A stretch of DNA of 32,063 nucleotides from an uncultured Acetatifactor sp. (GTDB lineage Bacteria; Bacillota; Clostridia; Lachnospirales; Lachnospiraceae). The notes under the pieces are model-generated. The model did no database searches and had not been told where the DNA came from. It saw only the letters and a program-made list of their open reading frames with translations. The position numbers were made by a program, and so were the translations under genes. Within the stretch, counting starts at the first letter, position 1; the number at the start of each line of letters is the position of its first letter. The DNA is taken from positions 1 through 32,063 of the forward strand of contig CANQNT010000043.1 of the NCBI GenBank assembly GCA_947625255.1, given 5' to 3'. Shown one piece after another: positions 8,588-15,657 of the stretch.

Positions 8588-8803
8588 TCACCTCCACACC
8601 CGGCTACTCTTTTTATTCACGTAATTTCGTATATCCATACCACTATAAATCCCCCGGCTTTTCAAGCTGGGACGAACCCAAATCTCCCGGCTTAACAATC
8701 TTTTTACATTACTGTTTCGTAGGTAAGTAAGAGTTTCCTGAAAAGTACACCCATTTTTAACTGCGAAGTTCTTTAGCCCCGCCTTTACAGAATCCGCATT
8801 CAT
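8588..8803 (-). pseudogene. AbiEii-type nucleotidyltransferase toxin, N-terminal remnant
   Basis: The first 27 codons (8803-8723) read MNADSVKAGLKNFAVKNG and then TFQETLTY, which is the characteristic start of AbiEii/AbiGii toxin genes. AbiEii is the nucleotidyltransferase half of an abortive-infection toxin-antitoxin system. After TLTY the family sequence is lost and the frame runs through about 44 unrelated residues. The nucleotidyltransferase motif and the AbiEi antitoxin gene are absent, so this is a scar. A GGAGG precedes the start at about 8830, and the ATG overlaps a TAA. The stretch 8519-8587 holds no gene I can support. Confidence 0.6.
8647..8693 (-). repeat. 14-nt direct repeat at the AbiEii scar
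   Basis: On the plus strand AAATCCCCCGGCTT (8647-8660) recurs as AAATCTCCCGGCTT (8680-8693), 13 of 14 identical with a 33-base period. The first copy also forms a small stem with AAGCTGGG (8664-8671). The repeat begins where AbiEii similarity has ended, so it may be the end of a small mobile element, for example an IS200/IS605-like right end. That assignment is a guess. Confidence 0.35.
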
Positions 8804-8969
8804 TATACAAGTTTTGGCATAGCATGACCTCCCTTGAATAAGGTCATTTTACCACAAATCCAAATATATGCCTAATTAAATTGGATGCGGCACGAGAACC
8901 GTTAAGAAGAGAGAGTGCCCGACAGTAGGGTGGTGATACCTATAAATATACAAAAACAATGTGAATTGC

Positions 8970-9018
8970 TTGCAGGGAATTTATTTGGTTGCAGCCAAGG
9001 GCTTCGGTATGCTATATT
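8970..9018 (+). promoter_or_regulatory. Promoter of the module 2 two-component genes, with a direct repeat
   Basis: A -35 element TTGCAG (8989-8994) and a -10 TATATT (9013-9018) are separated by 18 bases. A second TTGCAG lies at 8970-8975, 19 bases upstream, so the -35 is part of a direct repeat about two helical turns apart. Paired direct repeats are how LytTR regulators usually bind, so autoregulation is plausible. The gene start follows at 9049 behind AAGGGG. Confidence 0.5.
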
Positions 9019-9048
9019 ATAAAAAATACTATTGATAAGGGGTGTCCC

Positions 9049-9717
9049 ATGTCTTACAAAATAGCTATATGCGATGATGAATCCGTTCACATCGAAAAGA
9101 TCCGCGCCATACTTCCCGACTATGAAACAGACAACTACTTAAGCCCTGCCGCTTTGCTTGACGCGGTATCTGCCGGTTTGCGCTATGATGTCCTTTTCCT
9201 CGATATCATGATGCCGCAGATCGACGGTATCTCTCTGGCCCGAGAGCTGCGCGAATATGACGAGGATATGCTTATTGTTTTTATAACGGGTAAAATAGAG
9301 TATGTGCAGACGGGCTATGAAGTCCGCGCATTTCGGTATCTTCTGAAAGACCAAATAGACGAGGGCCTGCCCAAAATCTGGAACGATATCATAAAAGAAC
9401 TTCTTGACCGTCAGGACGCCTATTTTTCCTATGAATTTGAGCGTAAGGTATATCGTCTTCCAATTCGGGATATTTTCTATTTCGAAAGCAATCTGCGCCG
9501 TATTGTGGTTCATACAAAAGTTTCCGGAAACGCTGCGCTATATGGCAGGCTTGACGATCTTTCCGTAAAATATTCTTCATTCATCCGTATTCACAAAAGC
9601 TATCTCGTAAATCGCCGGTATATTCGTATGATTTCAGCAGGGACTGTCATCCTGTCAAACGGGGAAATCCTGCCTGTCAGTCGAAAATATGCCTCTCTGT
9701 TGGAGGAGTTCAAATGA
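9049..9717 (+). CDS. LytTR-family response regulator (module 2)
   Basis: A 222-residue response regulator of the AgrA/LytR type. The receiver domain carries the acidic pair CDDE (residues 8-11), the phospho-acceptor Asp 52 in LFLDIMMP, and the conserved Lys near residue 100 (YLLKDQ). The C-terminal half is a LytTR DNA-binding domain with the typical FYFESNLRRIVVHT, SFIRIHKSYLVNRRYI and LPVSRKYA blocks. The ATG at 9049 is preceded by AAGGGG. An upstream in-frame ATG at 8989 lies inside the promoter and was rejected. The stop overlaps the start of the kinase gene by four bases (ATGA), so the two are translationally coupled. Together they probably control the exporter pair that begins 103 bases after the kinase. 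LytTR/GHKL pairs often respond to secreted peptides, but no peptide gene is evident. Confidence 0.95.
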   Translation: MSYKIAICDDESVHIEKIRAILPDYETDNYLSPAALLDAVSAGLRYDVLFLDIMMPQIDGISLARELREYDEDMLIVFITGKIEYVQTGYEVRAFRYLLKDQIDEGLPKIWNDIIKELLDRQDAYFSYEFERKVYRLPIRDIFYFESNLRRIVVHTKVSGNAALYGRLDDLSVKYSSFIRIHKSYLVNRRYIRMISAGTVILSNGEILPVSRKYASLLEEFK

Positions 9718-10739
9718 TACTGACCGCAAGTTTGATCCTTGATATTGCTTTGCTTGCCGTGAAGTTTTACCGTACCCGACATACGGCTCATACGCTCAGG
9801 TTTTTGGCGCTATCGGTTACGATAAACACGATTGCTTACTACATGATTTTGGGTCTCACGGCGACTTTCGGGCAGAACATTCTTTTCTCGGCCGTATGTA
9901 CCTTAACGGCCAAAATATTTGTTATTTGGCTTTTTGGGCAGCCAAAAGGACGGGAGGGAAAAAATGTTCCCCATTACCTTTTGGCAATTGTACTGTCGCT
10001 GTGTTTCCATGAAAAACCGATTGGCGGCATAGCGGCTGAAACCGTACTCCTGCTATTTGTTTTGTATAATGAACGCGCAAAACCTGATCCTGAAGAAAGA
10101 GCCCCTGTCAAGAAGCGAGAGAGCGACATTTACCTCATGACAATAGAGGAAAGTTACCGTAAAAACAGGGCACTCATGCACGACCTGAAAAACCATATCA
10201 TTGTTCTGCGCTCGTTTGCCGAGAAAAAGGAGTACGACAAACTATTAGAGTACACTGACACTCTTTCTGAAAAGGTCTCGGAAAACCTATTTCCCGTTCA
10301 TAGCGGAAATACTGTCCTTGACGCGCTTCTCGCGGACAAGTATCACACTGCACGGCGAAACAAGATATTTGTAGAGTTTGTCACAGTGAACTACAATATC
10401 GAGTTTGACAATGGTGATTTATGTACTGTTATCGGGAATCTGTTAGATAATGCCATTGCGGAAAATCTCAAAACCGCACGAACCGACGACCGCAGGATAT
10501 CCGTATCCATCTTCACAACACAGGAGTGGCTGACCGTTAAAATCGGGAACCCGCTGTTCCACGAACTTAAGATCAAAAACGGCCTTCCTGCGAGTGATAA
10601 GCCCAATCTTGAACATCATGGAATCGGGTTAAAAAATGTTCGCCGGGTCTGCGATCAATACGGCGGCGAACTGATTTGGGACGATGCTGACGGAATATTT
10701 ACAGTCACCGCGCGGTTAAAAATTACGTCGAACCTGTAA
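9714..10739 (+). CDS. Membrane GHKL sensor histidine kinase (module 2)
   Basis: A 341-residue sensor kinase and partner of the upstream LytTR regulator. About four membrane helices occupy residues 1-118, fewer than the six or seven of AgrC-like sensors. A short cytoplasmic linker follows. The H-box is MHDLKNHI with the phospho-accepting His 156, the N-box is DLCTVIGNLLDNAIAE (235-250), and the G-box is HHGIGLKNVRRV (301-312). The ATP-binding site therefore looks intact. The start overlaps the regulator stop (ATGA). The reduced sensor region suggests detection of a signal in or at the membrane, as in BceS-type intramembrane sensing, but this is inference from topology. Confidence 0.93.
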   Translation: MILTASLILDIALLAVKFYRTRHTAHTLRFLALSVTINTIAYYMILGLTATFGQNILFSAVCTLTAKIFVIWLFGQPKGREGKNVPHYLLAIVLSLCFHEKPIGGIAAETVLLLFVLYNERAKPDPEERAPVKKRESDIYLMTIEESYRKNRALMHDLKNHIIVLRSFAEKKEYDKLLEYTDTLSEKVSENLFPVHSGNTVLDALLADKYHTARRNKIFVEFVTVNYNIEFDNGDLCTVIGNLLDNAIAENLKTARTDDRRISVSIFTTQEWLTVKIGNPLFHELKIKNGLPASDKPNLEHHGIGLKNVRRVCDQYGGELIWDDADGIFTVTARLKITSNL

Positions 10740-10773
10740 ATTCTTACATCGCACAAAATTTTTTGAAAATAAG

Positions 10774-10782
10774 TGATATACT
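10774..10782 (+). promoter_or_regulatory. Possible extended -10 promoter for the module 2 exporters
   Basis: TGATATACT contains an extended -10 element (TGn then TATACT at 10777-10782) in the 103-base gap between kinase and exporter genes. No good -35 lies at the right distance, as expected for an extended -10 or an activator-dependent promoter. The gene start at 10843 follows GGAGG (10831-10835). Confidence 0.4.
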
Positions 10783-10842
10783 TAGGGCATCATAACGCCA
10801 AACGCGCTGTGACGCCCTATTTTTGACAATGGAGGAATACCT

Positions 10843-12621
10843 ATGGAAACCAGACACTCCCATGCAATTCAAAACGGCATATTTGCGTTAAAAACAGTCT
10901 TCTGTTATGCACCTGTAATCGCCGCGGTCTACGCATTTTTGGCGTTGACAAGTTCCGTGTTCACAGTAGTACAGATTCTGTTCTTAGAGCGCCTCGTCAA
11001 TCACGTCACTGCTTATATCAGCGCGCCCCCGGAATTGTACTCCGTACTTTTGTGGGGTACACTATATGTCATTTCCCTTATTGGCGCGCAGGCGTATTCA
11101 TTTACCCTGGGTAAACTCGGCAGGCGCCTGAACCGCAGACTCACTCTGTCGCTGTCACCCGCGATCATAAATAAATTTTCACGTATTGATTATCACTACT
11201 TTGAAAATGCTGAATTCAAAGATATTATGAGCCGCATGACGGCTAACCCTCAACAGACGATCCATAACACATTTTTCTCTGTCATCAACTGTATCAGTCA
11301 GGTGGCAAAGCTTGTGGGAATGCTTGGGGTGTTCTTCCGCGCTTCGTTGTGGATTGGTCTCGGTGCCGCGTTGATCGGAATACCGATGTCAATTTTAAAT
11401 GTTCAGGCAACTGTAAAACAGCAGCGCCTACTTAGGAAAGCGACACGCGACCAGAGAATGGGCGAGTATCTGCAAAACCTGTTTTCAGATAAACATTCCG
11501 CCTATGAAATCAAAATATTTCAAGCCAAAGATCATATTCTCGACATTTGGCACGAGTATATGAAAAAAATCGTTGAACGTTATGTGAGAATAACAAAAAT
11601 ACTCCTGCGGGCCCAGTCTATTGTTTCACTGCTAAAGATCGCATACACCGCCTTCGCCGTCGTAACTCTTATCTCAGGCTTTCTTTCCGGGTCTGTCGAG
11701 CTGGGGGTAGTCGTATCCATCCTATACTCCATCGGAAATATGTTCTCCATCCTCACGGCGGCTGCATATAGTATTTCAGATTTAGGCGCAAAAACATACG
11801 AGATCGGCTATTATAAAGAGTTTATGGATTTCAGGGAGCGAACGCAGGGGAAGGAAAATCTGCCGCATAACCGCGACATCACCTTTGAAAATGTTTCGTT
11901 CAAGTATCCGGGTACGGAACGGGAAATACTCCATAACCTCAGTTTTAAAATCAAAAGCGGAGAAAAAGTCGCACTTGTGGGTGTAAATGGCGCGGGCAAG
12001 TCAACGATCATAAAACTCCTTTGTGGTTTATATACCCCTGACAGCGGGCGGATCACCGTTGGAGGAAAAGACATTTCCGCACTTTCTCAGGAAGCGCTCA
12101 GACAGTTCCTATCCGTTGTCTTTCAGGACTTCGGCAGCTACCAGCTCACCCTTCGTGAGAATGTGGCGTTTGGCGATCTTTCAAAACTGAATTGCGATGA
12201 AGCCCTTCGTGAGGCGCTGACATTTGCGGGTGCAAAGGAAATTGCCGAAAACGGTCTTGACATTCACCTCGGACGGCTTGAAGAAGATGGCATAGATGTC
12301 TCAAAGGGACAGTGGCAGCGGATTGCGATCTCAAGGGCGTTTCTGTCCAACGCCGATTTTATCGTCTTAGACGAGCCGACGGCATCGCTCGATCCGATTG
12401 CCGAGAGTAAACTATATGATTCGTTTTCGTCAGTACTCCAAACGCGGGGGTGCATCCTTATTTCTCACCGTCTCGCGTCGGCGAGGCTTGCGGAAAGAAT
12501 TATTGTGATTGAGGGCGGTGAGGTCATCGAGACAGGCAGTCACGACGAACTCATGCAAAGGAAAGGACTCTATTCTGTCATGTACGAGGAACAGAGTGAA
12601 TGGTACAAGGAGGCGTCTTAA
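10843..12621 (+). CDS. ABC exporter half-transporter with variant signature (module 2, first gene)
   Basis: A 592-residue half-transporter. Membrane segments fill residues 20-310. Walker A is GVNGAGKST (about 380-388), the Q-loop region is VVFQDFGSYQLTLRENV, Walker B is FIVLDEPTASLD (about 505-516), and the H-loop is SHR. The signature reads VSKGQWQRIAISRAF, so the first Gly of the canonical LSGGQ is Lys. In heterodimeric exporters one of the two ATP sites often has a weakened signature, which fits this protein working with the next gene. The catalytic Glu after Walker B is still present. The stop overlaps the start of the partner by one base (TAATG), so they are co-translated. The first ATG follows GGAGG. 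Likely regulated by the adjacent LytTR/GHKL pair. Confidence 0.93.
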   Translation: METRHSHAIQNGIFALKTVFCYAPVIAAVYAFLALTSSVFTVVQILFLERLVNHVTAYISAPPELYSVLLWGTLYVISLIGAQAYSFTLGKLGRRLNRRLTLSLSPAIINKFSRIDYHYFENAEFKDIMSRMTANPQQTIHNTFFSVINCISQVAKLVGMLGVFFRASLWIGLGAALIGIPMSILNVQATVKQQRLLRKATRDQRMGEYLQNLFSDKHSAYEIKIFQAKDHILDIWHEYMKKIVERYVRITKILLRAQSIVSLLKIAYTAFAVVTLISGFLSGSVELGVVVSILYSIGNMFSILTAAAYSISDLGAKTYEIGYYKEFMDFRERTQGKENLPHNRDITFENVSFKYPGTEREILHNLSFKIKSGEKVALVGVNGAGKSTIIKLLCGLYTPDSGRITVGGKDISALSQEALRQFLSVVFQDFGSYQLTLRENVAFGDLSKLNCDEALREALTFAGAKEIAENGLDIHLGRLEEDGIDVSKGQWQRIAISRAFLSNADFIVLDEPTASLDPIAESKLYDSFSSVLQTRGCILISHRLASARLAERIIVIEGGEVIETGSHDELMQRKGLYSVMYEEQSEWYKEAS

Positions 12622-14405
12622 TGAATTCCAAGAAAGAAAAAAAATCCAATTTCCGCTACATGGGCAGGGTAACAAAGGATTTATATACCATCATGCCGAT
12701 TGAGATCACGGCGGATTTGATTTTAAATCTTTTCAATTCCGTCATATCGTTTGCGCAGGTTTATGTTACGGCAAAGGTCTTTGACGCGGCAGGAAATTAT
12801 CTAAGCAAAACCGGCACGAAAGAAGAACTGCTTTATCGTGCGGGAATATTTATACTGTCCTTAGCACTGCCGCTGCTATTGGATTTGATCGACAATCCTA
12901 TCAGAAGCATATCGATTTTCAACAAACACCATGCGCTGATCCACAAACTCCTTGCACGGGTTGTTTCAATGCCACTGATCCGTTTCGAGGAGCCCGAATT
13001 CCACAATGAAATCTGGCGTGCCAAACTTGTCGTATATAACGAAGGACTGTTGAACTACTTTTATGGGTTTACAGATTTTATCCCGAATATCGTCCGTTTT
13101 GTCGGCACAATATGCGTAATAGCATCCTTCGATGTCAGATTTATACCTCTGGCCATACTTAGCGTCGTGCCGACATTTATCTCAAAATGGATCTATAATC
13201 GCGAACTTTATAGCCTGAGACACGAACAAACCCCTTTAGCGCGCCGTCGCGATTACTTGTGGGACATCCTTACAGGAAAAGACACGGTCAAGGAGATCCG
13301 GATCATGGAAACGGAGGACTATATCAAAGACCAGTGGACAAAGGCGCGCGATGAAGTCCTGGAGCAGGATTTTACATTTGATAGGAAGAGCACGAATGTG
13401 TTCTTGTTCTGCGATTTATTCCGATTGTTTGGTTTTGCGGCAAGTATTGCATTATCTGTTTATTTTGCAAGCCGGGGCATCATCTCGGTTGGACAATTTG
13501 CCGCTTGTATATCCGCATTTGGGGGCCTTCAGGCAATGACGGAAACTCTCATAAGCATGGTTACGGACCAAAACTGGAAAGCGGACTTTGTCGGCGACTT
13601 CTACGATTTCTTTGACAACGCAACGGAAACGGAAGGTGACAAGCCGTTTCATACATTAAAAAATGAAATTGCCGTCAGAAATGTCTGCTTTACCTACCCC
13701 GTCAGTGAGAAAGAGGTTTTACACGATGTATCATTTACGATCAAAAAAGGGGAACGTATCGTCATAGTAGGTGAAAACGGTTCCGGTAAGACAACCCTTT
13801 CAAAGATCATTGCAGGAGTCTATGAACCCTGCGGCGGAGAAGTTGCATATGACGGGGAAGACGCAAAAGCGTTTGAAAGAGCCGGCTTTTACCGCCAATT
13901 CTCGGTGATTTCCCAAGATTTTGTCAAGTATCAACTGACTATGCGTGAAAACATAGGCATGAGCACTCCGAATCAAATACATAATGATGAAAAGCTTCTG
14001 CAAAGCGCAAAGGCAGCGGATATAGAGCAGATCATCCGTCGGATCGGCGGGCTGGACACGTGGCTCGGACGCGAGTTTGACGGCGTTGAACTTTCGGGCG
14101 GAGAATGGCAGAAAGTATCGATTGCAAGGGGGCTGAATAAAGATGCCGACATCATTATCCTCGACGAGCCCACAAGCGCGCTTGACCCGCTTGTGGAGTA
14201 CGATATCCTTAAAAAGTTTGTTGATCTGACCGAAGACAAAACCTCGGTTATCATCTCTCATCGCGTAGGGTTGTGCCGTTTTGCGGACAGGATCATTGTA
14301 ATGCAAGGCGGGTGCGTTGTCGGGAATGGAACGCACGAGGAACTTCTAAGAAACAACGCTGAGTATCAGAAAATCTGGAACGAACAAGCCAAGTGGTATG
14401 CTTGA
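12621..14405 (+). CDS. ABC exporter half-transporter (module 2, second gene)
   Basis: A 594-residue half-transporter and probable heterodimer partner of the preceding gene. Walker A is GENGSGKTT (about 383), the Q-loop is SQDFVKYQLTMRENI, the signature is LSGGEWQKVSIARGL (about 490), Walker B is IIILDEPTSALD (about 512) and the H-loop is SHR. All catalytic residues are present, including a canonical signature. The start used is the ATG at 12621, with AAGGAGG about eight bases upstream inside the previous gene. An earlier in-frame GTG-like start at 12600 would run through that ribosome site. Transcription probably ends at the strong hairpin at 14494-14523. The substrate cannot be told from the sequence. 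Confidence 0.93.
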   Translation: MNSKKEKKSNFRYMGRVTKDLYTIMPIEITADLILNLFNSVISFAQVYVTAKVFDAAGNYLSKTGTKEELLYRAGIFILSLALPLLLDLIDNPIRSISIFNKHHALIHKLLARVVSMPLIRFEEPEFHNEIWRAKLVVYNEGLLNYFYGFTDFIPNIVRFVGTICVIASFDVRFIPLAILSVVPTFISKWIYNRELYSLRHEQTPLARRRDYLWDILTGKDTVKEIRIMETEDYIKDQWTKARDEVLEQDFTFDRKSTNVFLFCDLFRLFGFAASIALSVYFASRGIISVGQFAACISAFGGLQAMTETLISMVTDQNWKADFVGDFYDFFDNATETEGDKPFHTLKNEIAVRNVCFTYPVSEKEVLHDVSFTIKKGERIVIVGENGSGKTTLSKIIAGVYEPCGGEVAYDGEDAKAFERAGFYRQFSVISQDFVKYQLTMRENIGMSTPNQIHNDEKLLQSAKAADIEQIIRRIGGLDTWLGREFDGVELSGGEWQKVSIARGLNKDADIIILDEPTSALDPLVEYDILKKFVDLTEDKTSVIISHRVGLCRFADRIIVMQGGCVVGNGTHEELLRNNAEYQKIWNEQAKWYA

Positions 14406-14428
14406 TATGACATCACCCTTTCTGACTT

Positions 14429-14445
14429 GCAAATTTGAAATTTGC
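14429..14445. repeat. Perfect 17-base palindrome
   Basis: GCAAATTT and AAATTTGC flank a single G (14437). The arms are perfect but there is no T-run beyond them, so this is more like a dimeric protein-binding site than a terminator. It lies just after the module 2 exporter stop and 50 bases before the terminator. Confidence 0.4.
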
Positions 14446-14493
14446 CTATCAGCAAAGATAATATGTTCACTTATTTCACCTTATTTTCAAAAA

Positions 14494-14535
14494 CGGGCGC
14501 TGACAGTCCGAAATCAGCGCCCGATCTGGTTTTTT
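14494..14535. terminator. Bidirectional intrinsic terminator
   Basis: CGGGCGCTGA (14494-14503) pairs perfectly with TCAGCGCCCG (14514-14523) around a 10-base loop. On the plus strand it is followed by ATCTGGTTTTTT, ending the module 2 exporter operon. On the minus strand it is followed by TTTTTGAAAATA, ending the alpha/beta hydrolase remnant that comes from the right. This is the clearest terminator in the window. Confidence 0.88.
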
Positions 14536-14957
14536 ACTTAAGATATTCTGTAAAGAATCGCTCCAGCTTATCAAACGGAATCGCGTTTTTTAATCAGCAG
14601 CTCTCTGTTTTCTGTGTACCTGCTGTCCTTGATCATGGCGGCGTAAGCGTCTTTGCTGAAATAACAGGAATGAGCCTTCTCCCCGTGCATAATCAAAACG
14701 GCGCTTCGGATTTCATTGCTGTATTGGAGAATCGGCTGATTCATAAAAGATTCACAGCCTATCACATTCCAGTCTCCGTTGGAATTCAGACTGCGGGGAT
14801 GGTAGCCCCTTTCGGTCTTATAGTAATCATAATAATCCTTTACAAAGAACGGCGCGTCCTCCGGCAGCGGATCGACTACGCCGCCGCCAAGGGCATATTC
14901 GCCCGCCTTCAAATCCGCAAGACGCTGTGCGCACATGGCCGCCTTTTTCTGATACCC
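14534..14957 (-). pseudogene. Alpha/beta hydrolase, C-terminal remnant
   Basis: The minus strand reads as the C-terminal part of a small alpha/beta hydrolase: LIMHGEKAHSCYFSKDAYAAM followed by NRELLIKK. The segment that should carry the catalytic His (normally GANH followed by DLYD) is missing. The frame instead runs from KKRDSV into a stop, while the expected ending PFDKLERFFTEYLK is found in the next frame up to the stop at 14534-14536. An internal deletion of a few dozen bases explains both. The 5' end is also gone: an in-frame TGA lies just upstream of EGYQKKAAM, at the junction with the LysR remnant near 14957. It ends in the shared terminator at 14494-14523. Confidence 0.72.
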
Positions 14958-15316
14958 TTCTCAGAAAGCGGGCAGAGGATTTAGTTGCGATGGCGGACAA
15001 AATCATTGGTGAATTTGTGTCATTGGACGATATAACCGGCGGCGATATTTATTTTGGGCTGGCTGAATCCTATCAAATTCGTTACCTTGCGCAGGAAATT
15101 AAGCGTTTCAAAGAGATTTATCCCGGCCTGCGCTACCACATCAGCAGCGGGGATACGGAACAGGTCACGGAAAAGCTGGACAAAGGTATTCTTGACTTTG
15201 CCGTGCTTGCGGAGGAACCAGATACAATGAAGTATAATTTTCTCTGTTTTCCCGATGCGGATGTATGGGGGCTTGTGCTGCCGAATGATTGTCCGCTTGC
15301 GAAGAAAACGTGCTAA
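14958..15316 (+). pseudogene. LysR-family regulator, effector-domain remnant
   Basis: From about 14958 the plus strand reads as the middle of a LysR-type regulator: LLRKRAEDLVAMADKI (end of the linker helix) then the effector-binding domain with GGDIYFGLAESYQIRYLAQ, FKEIYPGLRYHI and LDKGILDFAVL. The N-terminal helix-turn-helix is missing. The frame ends at LPNDCPLAKKTC, well short of the usual domain end, and the sequence continues in a different family. Both ends are deleted, so it cannot function. LysR regulators are often divergent from hydrolase or oxidoreductase genes, which fits the neighbouring scars. Confidence 0.8.
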
Positions 15317-15468
15317 AGGATGAGGAAGGGTTTCCGGTCATGCGCAGCCTTGCCCATAATATGGCGTTTCTGATTCGGGCGATTGCCGCGGAGAAAGAAA
15401 GGCACGGATACCCGGGAGTGGAGTACAGGACCTCTACCAGCTTTTCGAGCAGCGCGCAGCATCAATAA
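15301..15468 (+). pseudogene. Possible flavodoxin/NADPH-dependent reductase C-terminal remnant
   Basis: In the frame from 15301 the sequence reads EENVLKDEEGFPVMRSLAHN and then MAFLIRAIAAEKERHG, which resembles the last helix of small flavodoxin-like FMN reductases found beside LysR regulators. The usual ending is lost, and the frame stops at 15466-15468. The next 100 bases, to 15574, hold a short open frame (SINKTAMETPLRLSRTL and on) that I do not recognise. The identification rests on remembered family likeness only. Confidence 0.4.
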
Positions 15469-15592
15469 AACGGCCATGGAAACGCCGCTGCGCCTGAGCA
15501 GGACGCTGTGCCGCGGAATGGAGGATTTGATGGAGCGGCGACAGAAAATATTAGCTTATACATTTGACGGGTGAAAGGAGATATGGTAAACT

Positions 15593-15650
15593 GGATGTGA
15601 CGTTTGACACAAAGGATGTCTAAAAAGTTTTAACCTGACGGAAAGGATGG
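15593..15650 (+). promoter_or_regulatory. Direct repeats and weak promoter ahead of the module 4 exporters
   Basis: GGATGT at 15593-15598 recurs at 15614-15619 with a 21-base period, the spacing typical of LytTR half-sites. A related GGATGG is at 15645-15650. A perfect TTGACA lies between the first two copies (15604-15609), but the matching -10 position (15627-15632, GTTTTA) is poor, as at an activated promoter. The GTG start follows at 15658. Confidence 0.4.
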
Positions 15651-15657
15651 GACAAAC

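Noticed and set aside
14442..14984. Plus-strand open frame of 180 codons
   Set aside because: It runs antisense to the hydrolase remnant and through the bidirectional terminator, and its protein has no family likeness.
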